Notes: generated by a model not told the origin, from the letters alone. A DNA stretch of 11,602 bases from CAWULT01 sp963923455 (GCA_963923455.1 CAWULT010000133.1:1-11602), one strand, 5' to 3'; shown: positions 1 through 7,850, counted from the stretch's first letter. Translations and numbers: made by a program.

Positions 1-15
1 GATGCGAGCGGAACG

Positions 16-19
<4 letters not shown>
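1..19 (+). CDS. possible 3' tail of an upstream gene (partial)
   Basis: The frame through 2-19 reads M-R-A-E-R then TGA at 17-19 and is open to the left edge. Its TGA overlaps the GTG at 16 of the acyl-CoA dehydrogenase in a 4-bp GTGA junction, the same geometry as several other gene junctions in this window. That recurrence is the only reason to believe in it. Six codons are far too few to name a product. Confidence 0.3.
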
Positions 20-1799
<1,780 letters not shown>

Positions 1800-1803
<4 letters not shown>

Positions 1804-2435
1804 ATCACGCTGGATTTCGCCTCGTCGCGGCCCTGTCCCTGCTGACCCTCGTCGGGTGTTCGTCCGGCCCGGGCGCGCCCGACGACGCGGCGTACGTCGC
1901 GACCGTCACCGAGGGCCGCGCCGCCCGCGACAAGGCGTTCCGGGAAGAACCCGACCCCATCCCGCCGTCGAAGCGGGACGTACTGCTGCCGCTGCCGTAT
2001 TACGCGATCGACCCGTCGTACAGCGTCCCGGCCAGCCTGAAGCTGGCGCAGGAGCGGCCCGTCTTCGAGATCCCGACCTCCACCGGCAAGCTGCGCCGCT
2101 ACCAGCGCGTGGGCGTGCTCGAGTTCACGCTGCAGGGGCAGCCGATGACGCTCGGCGCGTTCGTGCCCGAAGGCGAGCCGATCGCGCAGCTGTTCGTCCC
2201 GTTCGCGGACCTGACGACCGGCAAGGAGACGTACTCGGCCGGCCGGTACCTCGACCTGCACCCGACGCAGACCGGGCTCTACACGATCGACTTCAACCTC
2301 GCCTACAACCCGTACTGCGCCTACAACGAGACGTACGACTGCCCGTTCCCGCCGTCGTCGAACCGGCTCAAGGTGGAAGTGCGGGCGGGCGAGAAGGCCC
2401 CGGGCGTCCGCGCCGACGGGGCGCCGGGCGCGTGA
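1800..2435 (+). CDS. DUF1684 domain lipoprotein
   Basis: Predicted envelope lipoprotein of 211 residues. The N-terminus is a lipoprotein signal peptide: Arg7, a hydrophobic stretch, then lipobox LVGC with Cys20 as the lipidation site, followed by Ser-Ser. The remainder matches DUF1684, including the FVPFADLTTGKETYSAGRYLDL stretch (split here as FVPFADLTTGKETY and AGRYLDL), YTIDFNLAYNPYCAYNETY, and a closing NRLKVEVRAGEKA. The family has no established biochemical activity that I know of. The GTG start at 1800 overlaps the preceding TGA (1801-1803) by four bases, implying translational coupling to the acyl-CoA dehydrogenase. An AT-rich TATATCCT stretch lies at 1783-1790 just before the start and could hold an internal promoter, but no convincing -35 was found. 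The last dozen residues (Gly/Ala/Pro/Asp-rich) look like unstructured tail. Confidence 0.85.
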
Positions 2436-2440
2436 CGGGC

Positions 2441-3121
2441 ATGGTTCAGGCCATCGTGTTCGACTTCGACGGGGTGATCGCCAACAGCGAGCCGATGCAC
2501 CTGACGGCGTTCCAGGAGGCGCTCGCCGAGGAGCGTCTCTCCCTGAGCGCCGAGGACTACTATGCCCGCTACCTCGGATACGACGACGTGGGCGTGTTCG
2601 AGACGCTGGCACGCGACCGCGGGCTGCGCGTCGACGAGCGGTGGGTGGCCGAGATGGTGGCGCGCAAGGGCGAGCGGCTCGACGCGATGATGCAGGCCGG
2701 CTCGGTGCTGTTCCCCGGCGCGCTGGAGTTCATCCGCGAGGCCGCGGCCGCCGTGCCGATCGCAATCGCCTCCGGGGCCCTGCGGCACGAGATCGACGCC
2801 ATCGTCGAGGGCGCCGGGCTCGCGCCGCTCTTCTCGGCGATCGTGGCGGCGGGCGACACGCCGGAGAGCAAACCGTCGCCGGCGCCGTACCAGCTGGCCT
2901 TCGAGCGCCTCTGCCAGACCACCGGGCGGTCGCTCGACCGGCGCCGCTGCGTCGCCATCGAGGACTCCCGCTGGGGCCTCGAGTCGGCCGCGGGCGCTGG
3001 CCTGCGCTGCGTCGGCGTCACCAACAGCTATCCGGCGGACGAACTGCCCGGTGCGGAACTGGTCGTGGACGGCCTGAAAGCGCTGACGCTGCCGGCTCTG
3101 GATCGGCTGTGCGCCGGCTGA
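2441..3121 (+). CDS. HAD-superfamily hydrolase (beta-phosphoglucomutase/phosphatase-like)
   Basis: A 226-residue cytoplasmic haloacid dehalogenase-type enzyme acting on a phosphorylated small molecule by an aspartyl-phosphate intermediate. All four HAD motifs are visible: motif I FDFDGVIANSE (Asp8 nucleophile, Asp10), motif II IAIASGA (Ser111), motif III Lys144 in ESKPSP, and motif IV VAIEDSRWG (Glu174-Asp175). A helical cap lies between motif I and motif II, as in the beta-phosphoglucomutase/phosphoglycolate phosphatase group (subfamily IA). Substrate cannot be read from the sequence; mutase, sugar phosphatase and phosphoglycolate phosphatase are all possible. ATG at 2441 lies five bases after the DUF1684 stop. 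An in-frame GTG at 2432 would add three residues and give a GTGA overlap like the neighbouring junctions, so either start is possible. Confidence 0.88.
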   Translation: MVQAIVFDFDGVIANSEPMHLTAFQEALAEERLSLSAEDYYARYLGYDDVGVFETLARDRGLRVDERWVAEMVARKGERLDAMMQAGSVLFPGALEFIREAAAAVPIAIASGALRHEIDAIVEGAGLAPLFSAIVAAGDTPESKPSPAPYQLAFERLCQTTGRSLDRRRCVAIEDSRWGLESAAGAGLRCVGVTNSYPADELPGAELVVDGLKALTLPALDRLCAG

Positions 3122-3137
3122 GGGCGACGCGGGCATC

Positions 3138-4013
3138 ATGCGCCAGAAGCTGATCGACGACCTGCTCGCCGCCGCCGGCGCCCAGGGCAATGGACTGGCC
3201 AGGGCCGCCCTGGTGATCGCGCGCATCGAGTACCCGAGGCTCGACCCGGATCCGTACCTGTCGCAGCTCGACGCGATGGGCGAGGCCGCCAGGCGCGCGA
3301 TCGCCCGCCAGGTCGAGGCCACCGGCGACCGTTCCTGCCTGTCGTGCGTCACGGCCGTCAACGACTACCTGTTCCAGGAGCTCGGCTTCGTCGGCAACCG
3401 TGAACGGTACGAAGATCCGCGCAACAGCTGCCTGAACGAGGTGCTCGAGCGCCGCACCGGTATCCCCATCACGCTGTCGCTGGTGTACATGGAGGTGGCG
3501 GCCCGTGCGGGCCTGCAGATCGACGGGGTGAACTTCCCCGGCCACTTCCTGGTGCGGTGTCCAGACGCGAACAACCGGACGAAGGGCCTGATCATCGACC
3601 CGTTCCACGCCGGAGCGCTCCTCTCGGAGCACGACTGCCGGCTGCTGCTGCAGCGGCACGTCGGTGCGGAGGCCGCGTTCAGCCGGTCGCTGCTGTCGTC
3701 GGCGACGCGGCAGCAGGTGATCGTCCGGATGCTGCTGAACCTCAAGCGCATCTACGTCAACATGCGCTCGTTCCCGCAGGCGCGGGTGGTCACCGAACTA
3801 CTGCTCGCGATCACGCCGTCGGCCCTCAGCGAACTGCGCGACCGGGGCCTCCTCGCCTACCACCTGAACGACGTAACGAGCGCGCTCCGCGACCTGCAGA
3901 CCTACCTCAAGCTCTCTGGCATGACCGAGCTCGACAGCGAAACGCGCGAGGAGCACGAGCAGATCTGGGAGCACGTGAAGACGCTCCGCCGTCGCGTCGC
4001 CGCCCTCAACTGA
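3138..4013 (+). CDS. SirB1-family transglutaminase-like protein with TPR tail
   Basis: A 291-residue cytoplasmic protein. Residues about 45-160 match the SirB1/Transglut_core2 family: NSCLNEVLERRTGIPITLSL around 96-114, VNFPGHFLVR with His136, and IIDPFHAG with Asp154. Residues about 190-285 form paired helices (LLNLKRIYVNMRSFPQA, then LLAYHLNDVTSALRDLQTYL) typical of the C-terminal tetratricopeptide region of this family. His136 and Asp154 fit two positions of a papain/transglutaminase-like fold. I cannot point to the cysteine with confidence (Cys67, Cys70 and Cys98 are candidates), so enzymatic activity is not claimed. In other bacteria family members are regulatory or unknown in role. The gene starts 16 bases after the HAD gene with AGGGCG 11 bases upstream of ATG, and is last in the cluster. 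Its final codons and stop lie inside an 18-bp direct repeat. Confidence 0.87.
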   Translation: MRQKLIDDLLAAAGAQGNGLARAALVIARIEYPRLDPDPYLSQLDAMGEAARRAIARQVEATGDRSCLSCVTAVNDYLFQELGFVGNRERYEDPRNSCLNEVLERRTGIPITLSLVYMEVAARAGLQIDGVNFPGHFLVRCPDANNRTKGLIIDPFHAGALLSEHDCRLLLQRHVGAEAAFSRSLLSSATRQQVIVRMLLNLKRIYVNMRSFPQARVVTELLLAITPSALSELRDRGLLAYHLNDVTSALRDLQTYLKLSGMTELDSETREEHEQIWEHVKTLRRRVAALN

Positions 4014-4019
4014 GCGCAG
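4002..4019 (+). repeat. 18-bp direct repeat, left copy
   Basis: The sequence GCCCTCAACTGAGCGCAG is identical to 7187-7204. Including one mismatch, the match runs 20 of 21 bases (3999-4019 against 7184-7204). This copy spans the last codons and TGA stop of the SirB1 gene. Its core CTCA-AC-TGAG is a short near-palindrome. With the right copy it brackets the secreted-protein gene. Confidence 0.85.
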
Positions 4020-4033
4020 CCAGATAGTGCCGG

Positions 4034-4069
4034 CCGCGGACGCCAGGCCGCGATGCCTGGCGCCCGCGG
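4034..4069. terminator. GC-rich hairpin between convergent genes
   Basis: Arms CCGCGGACGCCAGGC (4034-4048) and GCCTGGCGCCCGCGG (4055-4069) pair over 15 positions with one A/C mismatch around a 6-base loop. It lies in the 70-base gap between the SirB1 gene and the convergent secreted-protein gene, so it could end transcripts from both sides. There is no T-run on either side, so it is not a textbook intrinsic terminator. Confidence 0.55.
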
Positions 4070-4083
4070 ACACGGGCCTCCTG

Positions 4084-5388
4084 CTACTTCAGCTTGAACG
4101 TGGCGCTCAGGAGCGGCCCGTTCGCGCCGGACACGCGCGCGATGAAGCACCCCACGGTCTTGGGTGTCTTCCAGTTCAGGATGAACTGGCCCTTCTCCGT
4201 GTCGTACCGCAGGTTCGTGCTGTCCTGCGTCACGTAGTCGACCGGATCCTCCGGCGACAGCGTGCACGCCACGGGCGTCACGGCAAACCCCAGCCCGGAC
4301 GTTTCCGTCTTCTCGACGCCGTTGACGAAGACCTCGAACTTGAGCGGAACCGTCGAGCCCGCCTTGGCGGAGTTCACGAAGCCCGCCAGCGGGCTCACCG
4401 GCGCATAGAACCCCGAGACGGTCACGAACGGCGTGGGCGACTTCGCGATGGCGAAGGGCGAGAACGACGTGGTGGCGCCGCAGAGCGTCTGCGTCGTGCT
4501 GTCGACGCTGGTCGTGATGTCGACCCACTGCCCGGCGGCTCCGTCATAGTGGAGGAGCCGGGGTGTATCGCCACCGAGGTTCACGCCTGCATAGCTGAAG
4601 CACAACGTGACCGATCCCGAGAACGTGGCGGTGGTGCTGATGTCGTAATACAGCGGCGTGCCGCCCTCGGCGACCGCGATCTGGAAGTTCGCGGGGAGTT
4701 CCGGGGCCGATTCCGGGTCGACGACGGCGACCGTGGCCGAGCCGCCCGTCTGGACGCTGTCGAAGGTCATCTGCAGAGGCGGCGTGTCCAGCGGCACCTC
4801 TGGCGCCACGGGCACGCTGCTGCCCCCGCCAACCGCCGTGACCGAGGCAACGGTCAGGTTGAACGTGCCGCTGCCGGAGGCGCCAAACCGGTTGGTGGCG
4901 GTGACCATGACGGGGAAGAATCCGGCCCCTGTCGGCGTTCCCGTGATCACGCCCGTCGAGGAGTCGATCGACAGCCAGGCCGGGCCGCCGGAGAGGCTGA
5001 AGCTGGCGGCGTAGGTCGCCGACATCGGAAACGGCGTCAGTGGCGTATTCAGCGTGCCCTGCACCGCGCCGTCGGTCACCGTCGGCACCACCGTGGCCGG
5101 GTCCACGATACGGGTCCCCAAGCCCGTCCCGGAACTGTCACCGAACACGAGTCCGAGGTCGTCCGCGGTGACGCTCGCCGTGATCGTGCCGAACGAGTCT
5201 GACAGCCCCCACTCGCCGTTGGTGTCGATGCTGATGGTCACGTTGGTGAGGGTGCCGGCGTTCGGATCCCACGTGGCCGTTCCAACCTCCACACCGTCCT
5301 TGCCGCCGGGCGCGGTGGCCGGATCGCCGTCCTCGGCGAAGAAGAACTTGCCACTGCTCGTCATGACGAACACGAAGGAGCTGTCGGC
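4084..5388 (-). pseudogene. C-terminal part of secreted repeat protein, cut off by the amber codon
   Basis: This continues the frame of the 5389-6993 gene directly after its TAG, with no frameshift, for 434 more codons to TAG at 4084-4086. Numbering the amber codon as residue 535, it holds the rest of the second VGAW module (536 to about 630, with FFFAEDGDP, GTATWDPNAGTLTNVTI and DTNGEWGLSDS), a putative Ig/He_PIG domain (about 640-716, PAWLSIDSSTGVITGTP), a beta-rich domain (about 737-850, with LYYDISTTATFSGSVTLCFSY and TTSFSPFA), and a PxKF C-terminal domain (861-969, AGSTVPLKFEVF, LRYD..GQFILNWKTPK, ending in TFKLK). Codon use and reading frame look fully maintained. The first possible restarts (GTG at 5373, ATG at 5364) have no Shine-Dalgarno, and any restart product would lack a signal peptide. 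It is a recent pseudogene half, a readthrough extension, or a sequencing error. Confidence 0.75.
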
Positions 5389-5391
5389 CTA
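5389..5391 (-). other. in-frame amber codon inside the secreted protein gene
   Basis: The minus strand reads GAC-CCG-ACC-TAG-GCC-GAC-AGC, that is D-P-T-stop-A-D-S, with the same frame intact on both sides. From memory, family members have a polar residue here (often a GDxTQ-like sequence), so CAG to TAG by one C-to-T change is the simplest origin. The gene's own final stop is also TAG, whereas the other complete genes here end in TGA. Confidence 0.85.
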
Positions 5392-6993
5392 GGTCGGGTC
5401 GCCGTGCACCCAGGCGCCGACGAGCGACCCGGGCTGTCCCGTGATGCGCTGCAGCTGCTCGCCGTCCGGAGTGGTCAACGTGTCTCCTGCGATCGAGATG
5501 GGATTGCACTTCCCATCGTCGTCCGACAGTCCCTGGCTGCCGTTGGTGTCGACGAGGGTCGTGAACGCCACGCAGGAACCGTTGAACGAATAGAACCCCC
5601 GCTCGAAGGAGTCCCCGAGCAGGTAGAAGGTCCCGTCGGCCATGAACGCGATCACGCCGTCGGGATTTGCGGGATCGGAGATACCGTTGTCATTGACTGC
5701 CCAGGCGCCGACGATTCTGGTATCCGTCACGGGGCCAGGCTGGGGATTGAAGTCCCGCAGGTAGTTGGCTGGAAACTCCGCCACGAAGGCTTCTGGCACG
5801 AAACCCGATCCGTTCCAGTGCAAGGCACTTCCCCAGACCAACGTGCCCTCCCCGTTCATGCCGAGGGACTGCAGGTTTCTCCATCCATCCAGCGGCGCGC
5901 CGCCCCTCCACAGCGCCTGCGTCAAGTTGAACCACCCGTGGCTGTTGTGGAAGTAGGTATAGCGATCAGGATTACATGGAGTCGGTCCACACGACCCAAC
6001 GCTGTTGGCGACGACGACGGCACCGTCGTTGGTGATGCCGCCACCTCCCGTCGGCGCCATCCCCGAGTTCGGCAGGCCGAGCCTGGAGATTTGGGAGCCG
6101 GCCGGCGCCGACGCCGTGAAGGTGTAGAACTCCCGAGTCGAATCGGGGAAGGCCGTCGTGTCTCCATTGAGCGCGACGATGTTTCCGTTGCCGCTGATCG
6201 CAAAGGCGGCGTTGAAGGTCCCCCCGGCGAGGAGGGGAATCAGCGACGTCCCCGTGCCGTGCACGTATCGAAAGGCTCGGCTGTCGACCAACGGCCCGCT
6301 CGTAAAGGTGCTTCCGACCGCGACGGAGCCGTCGGCGGAAGCCCCCCGCGGCACGATGGCCTGCAGATTCGAGAATCCGGCGCCGTCGTTCGCCGGCTGC
6401 GGGAAGAGCTGAGTCACCGCCCCGGTGTTCGCGTCGAAGCGCACGGCCCGATTCCGGAAGACACCGCCGCCGAGGTCCAGCCCCACTTGACCGTAGATGA
6501 TCGAACCGTCGTTGGAAATGGTCCTGGCGAACTTCGGGTTGTTGGCGGTCGTGAACGTCGGAAGGGGCGTGAGGTTCAGATTCGCGAGCGGGCTGCGAGC
6601 GACTCTGACGGCGGTAGGGCCGTTCCCGGTTGAATTATTCCCAAGCGACCTCGCGCCGCTCGCGATGTACGCCGCGTCCGGGGTGATCGCTTCGGCCGCC
6701 AACCCAAGGGACTGCGTGCAGCCCGCGTTGCCGGTGGTGCAGAAGTCTGGCAGCGCCGTCTGCGCCGGCGGGTTCGCGCCATCGATGGTCCAGAGCACGG
6801 CATCCGTCCGGTTCGCGGCTCCGGTGTTGACCCAGGTGCCGACCGCATAGATGGTCGAGCCCACCTTCGTGGCGCTCTTCACGGTGCCATTCGGCATGCC
6901 GCCGTGGAAGACAGCCTGCGCGTCGGCTGCACCGGTACTCCCAACGAGCGCCGCTAACCCCAGTACCAGTCCCAGCCGAAGACTTCTCGCCAT
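5389..6993 (-). CDS. secreted HAF-like repeat protein, N-terminal part ending at an in-frame TAG
   Basis: 534 residues as it stands. ATG at 6993 is chosen because AGGGAG (7000-7005) sits six bases upstream and the product then starts MARSLRLGLVLGLAALVGS, a clean Sec signal peptide with cleavage near ADA|QA (25/26) or after Ala27. The frame is open to 7113, but that would bury the signal peptide. The mature part carries degenerate HAF-type extracellular repeats, for example AVGTW..AVLWTIDG (about 50-72), ISNDGSIIYGQ..AVRFDANTG (159-191) and ASADGSVAVGS..AFRYVHGTG (218-248). They are followed by one VGAW module (428 to about 520, IAFMADGTFYLLGD, LVDTNGSQGLSDD) and the first strand of a second one (VGAWVHGDPT). 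The function is unknown; the architecture suggests an exported structural or surface protein. The stop falls after the first strand of a module, so the natural product was probably 969 residues. Confidence 0.85.
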   Translation of the reverse strand: MARSLRLGLVLGLAALVGSTGAADAQAVFHGGMPNGTVKSATKVGSTIYAVGTWVNTGAANRTDAVLWTIDGANPPAQTALPDFCTTGNAGCTQSLGLAAEAITPDAAYIASGARSLGNNSTGNGPTAVRVARSPLANLNLTPLPTFTTANNPKFARTISNDGSIIYGQVGLDLGGGVFRNRAVRFDANTGAVTQLFPQPANDGAGFSNLQAIVPRGASADGSVAVGSTFTSGPLVDSRAFRYVHGTGTSLIPLLAGGTFNAAFAISGNGNIVALNGDTTAFPDSTREFYTFTASAPAGSQISRLGLPNSGMAPTGGGGITNDGAVVVANSVGSCGPTPCNPDRYTYFHNSHGWFNLTQALWRGGAPLDGWRNLQSLGMNGEGTLVWGSALHWNGSGFVPEAFVAEFPANYLRDFNPQPGPVTDTRIVGAWAVNDNGISDPANPDGVIAFMADGTFYLLGDSFERGFYSFNGSCVAFTTLVDTNGSQGLSDDDGKCNPISIAGDTLTTPDGEQLQRITGQPGSLVGAWVHGDPT

Positions 6994-6999
6994 CTGCAT

Positions 7000-7005
7000 C
7001 TCCCT
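7000..7005 (-). promoter_or_regulatory. Shine-Dalgarno of the secreted protein gene
   Basis: AGGGAG on the minus strand, six bases from ATG at 6993. It directly abuts the alternative ATG at 6999 with no spacing, so it decides the start in favour of 6993. Confidence 0.6.
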
Positions 7006-7096
7006 GGCCCCCGCCGGCCCAAACACGAAGCCGCTCGATACGCCCCGACTGACGAGGCAATCCGACCACACACGAAACTGATGAGCTATCCGGTCC

Positions 7097-7139
7097 AGAT
7101 TCTCATTCCGCAAGAGTCATGTTTTCAGCACGAGAATCT
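7097..7139. promoter_or_regulatory. 8-bp inverted repeat in the divergent intergenic region
   Basis: AGATTCTC (7097-7104) and GAGAATCT (7132-7139) are perfect inverted copies with 27 bases between, in the most AT-rich part of the intergenic region. A weak minus-strand promoter candidate runs through it: TTGCGG, 17 bases, GATAGC. The repeat could be an operator for the secreted-protein gene or a structural end of the bracketed segment. No regulator is identified. Confidence 0.35.
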
Positions 7140-7186
7140 AGGCAATTCCAGGTATTCGTGGCTCTCGGGCGACGATCCGCCGGGCT

Positions 7187-7204
7187 GCCCTCAACTGAGC
7201 GCAG
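7187..7204 (+). repeat. 18-bp direct repeat, right copy
   Basis: Exact copy of 4002-4019. Here it is intergenic, not part of a gene, about 85 bases upstream of the sigma-54 promoter candidate of the small secreted-protein gene. The start-to-start distance from the left copy is 3185 bases. Confidence 0.85.
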
Positions 7205-7259
7205 GCCCGTCCACTGCCGCGAACAGCCCCAGGTGACGCCGGCTCATCCTGTCGCTGGG

Positions 7260-7284
7260 CAAGTGACTTCAGCCCAAGCACTTG
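7260..7284. promoter_or_regulatory. CAAGTG-N13-CACTTG inverted repeat, possible regulator site
   Basis: CAAGTG (7260-7265) and CACTTG (7279-7284) are perfect 6-bp inverted copies with centres 19 bases apart, ending six bases before the -24 element at 7291. Dyads of this spacing suit a dimeric DNA-binding protein. Enhancer-binding proteins for sigma-54 usually bind farther upstream, so a role as repressor or auxiliary site is equally possible. Confidence 0.35.
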
Positions 7285-7290
7285 ACCGTC

Positions 7291-7306
7291 TGGCACACCC
7301 CCTGCA
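7291..7306 (+). promoter_or_regulatory. sigma-54 (-24/-12) promoter candidate
   Basis: TGGCAC (7291-7296), five bases, then CTGCA (7302-7306). The invariant GG (7292-7293) and GC (7304-7305) have the exact spacing of the RpoN consensus TGGCAC-N5-TTGCA, with one mismatch in the first T of the -12 box and a pyrimidine before the -24 box as expected. Transcription would start near 7317, leaving a leader of about 42 bases with the Shine-Dalgarno of the next gene in it. No gene for an enhancer-binding protein is in the window. Confidence 0.6.
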
Positions 7307-7347
7307 GTGCGTCCTGCATCCCCTGGGTTCCGGTTCACACCGGTCGG

Positions 7348-7353
7348 AGGAGG
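7348..7353 (+). promoter_or_regulatory. strong Shine-Dalgarno setting the start at 7359
   Basis: AGGAGG, inside the longer purine run 7346-7354, five bases before ATG at 7359. It fixes the start of the small secreted protein here and rules out the long upstream extension of that frame to 7119. Confidence 0.8.
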
Positions 7354-7358
7354 GCATC

Positions 7359-7769
7359 ATGGGACGCTATCTGGCTTGGGCTTTCGGAGTGGGACTCGCC
7401 GTCGCGGCGTTCGCGACACCGGCCGCAGCGCAGACGCATGTCGACGTCGGGGTGTGGCTGCCGAACGTGGGGGCCCGCGTGGTCGTCGGGCGACCGCGCG
7501 TCTACGCGCCGCCGCCCGTCTACGTCGTCCAGCGTGACGACTACCGCTGGCGCGGGCGCGGGCCCGGCTGGGGCCGCGGCAAGGGCAAGGGTCCGAAGTG
7601 GGCGCGGGGCGACCGGTATTATGGCTACGACGACGACCGCCGTTTCGACCGCGCCGAGCGCGAATACTACCGCGACGTGCAGCGGGCCGAGCGTGAGTAC
7701 CGCGAGGACCTGCGGGAAGCGCGCCGCGACTACGAGCGCGACCGGCGGGACGGCTATCGCCGCTGGTGA
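7359..7769 (+). CDS. small secreted Arg/Tyr-rich protein with 11-residue repeats
   Basis: 136 residues, not recognised as a named family. Residues 1-24 are a Sec signal peptide (MGRYLAWAFGVGLAVAAFATPAAA|QTH). A short beta-like segment follows (THVDVGVWLPNVGARVVVG), then a Pro/Tyr linker (APPPVYVVQRDDY), a Gly/Arg/Lys-rich basic stretch (about residues 63-85), and a highly charged helix. That helix holds three tandem 11-mers: RAEREYYRDVQ, RAEREYREDLR and EARRDYERDRR. The strong opposite-charge spacing suggests a stable single helix or coiled coil in the periplasm. The start is set by AGGAGG at 7348-7353, with a sigma-54-type promoter 53 bases upstream, so expression is probably activator-dependent and conditional. 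It stands alone, divergent from the secreted repeat protein and convergent with the M20 peptidase. Confidence 0.8.
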   Translation: MGRYLAWAFGVGLAVAAFATPAAAQTHVDVGVWLPNVGARVVVGRPRVYAPPPVYVVQRDDYRWRGRGPGWGRGKGKGPKWARGDRYYGYDDDRRFDRAEREYYRDVQRAEREYREDLREARRDYERDRRDGYRRW

Positions 7770-7770
7770 A

Positions 7771-7787
7771 GGCGGCGGCCCGCCGCC
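7771..7787. terminator. short GC hairpin directly after the small gene
   Basis: GGCGGCG (7771-7777) and CGCCGCC (7781-7787) pair perfectly around a 3-base loop, one base after the stop codon of the small secreted protein. There is no T-run after it. It may act alone or with the larger hairpin at 7818-7850. Confidence 0.4.
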
Positions 7788-7817
7788 CTCGCGACGACGC
7801 TGGCTGAATCGATGAAC

Positions 7818-7850
7818 GCCGCGAGCCCGGCGGATGCCGGGCGCCGCGGC
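7818..7850. terminator. two-part GC hairpin between convergent genes
   Basis: The inner stem GCCCGGC (7825-7831)/GCCGGGC (7836-7842) has loop GGAT. The outer stem GCCGCG (7818-7823)/CGCGGC (7845-7850) is separated from it by a small asymmetric internal loop. It lies in the gap between the small secreted-protein gene and the convergent M20 peptidase. It resembles the hairpin at 4034-4069 in arm sequence and layout, sharing GATGCC-x-GGCG in the right half. No T-run is present. Confidence 0.5.

Larger units (their letters stand above)
4020..7186. other. candidate acquired segment between the 18-bp direct repeats
   Basis: The bracketed DNA holds one gene, the minus-strand secreted protein (4084-6993), with its 3' hairpin and its 5' region. 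Hand counts of single 60-base lines give 37/60 GC at 5821 and 33/60 at 6481, against 42/60 at 901 in the flank. No recombinase, transposase or terminal inverted repeats are present. Acquisition is an inference from repeat placement and composition. Confidence 0.4.

Noticed and set aside
1856..3121. A 421-codon plus-strand frame that fuses an upstream stretch to the HAD enzyme
   Set aside because: The upstream 190 codons are an Arg/Pro/Ala-rich shadow of the DUF1684 gene; HAD homology begins at the MVQAIVFDFDG start.
4027..5202. A 391-codon plus-strand frame opposite the secreted protein
   Set aside because: Composition is Arg/Gly/Asp-rich shadow type, and the minus strand encodes recognisable PxKF and Ig-like domains.
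4084..5391. Genome-wide reassignment of TAG to a sense codon
   Set aside because: The same gene ends at TAG (4084-4086), and reading through that gives only a short unrelated tail. One internal TAG is better explained by mutation, error or local readthrough.
6994..7113. N-terminal extension of the secreted protein to 7113
   Set aside because: It would place about 40 polar residues before a typical signal peptide, and the AGGGAG at 7000-7005 supports ATG 6993.
4020..7186. Transposon or insertion sequence
   Set aside because: No transposase frame and no terminal inverted repeats at the segment ends; an 18-bp flanking duplication is also longer than common IS target duplications.
4002..7204. 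Integron cassette with attC sites
   Set aside because: The repeat has no RYYYAAC/GTTRRRY pair, the 3.2-kb single-gene unit is too long, and no intI is present.
7119..7358. N-terminal extension of the small secreted protein to 7119
   Set aside because: The signal peptide begins at 7359 with a strong AGGAGG, and the sigma-54-type promoter and the 18-bp repeat lie inside the proposed extension.
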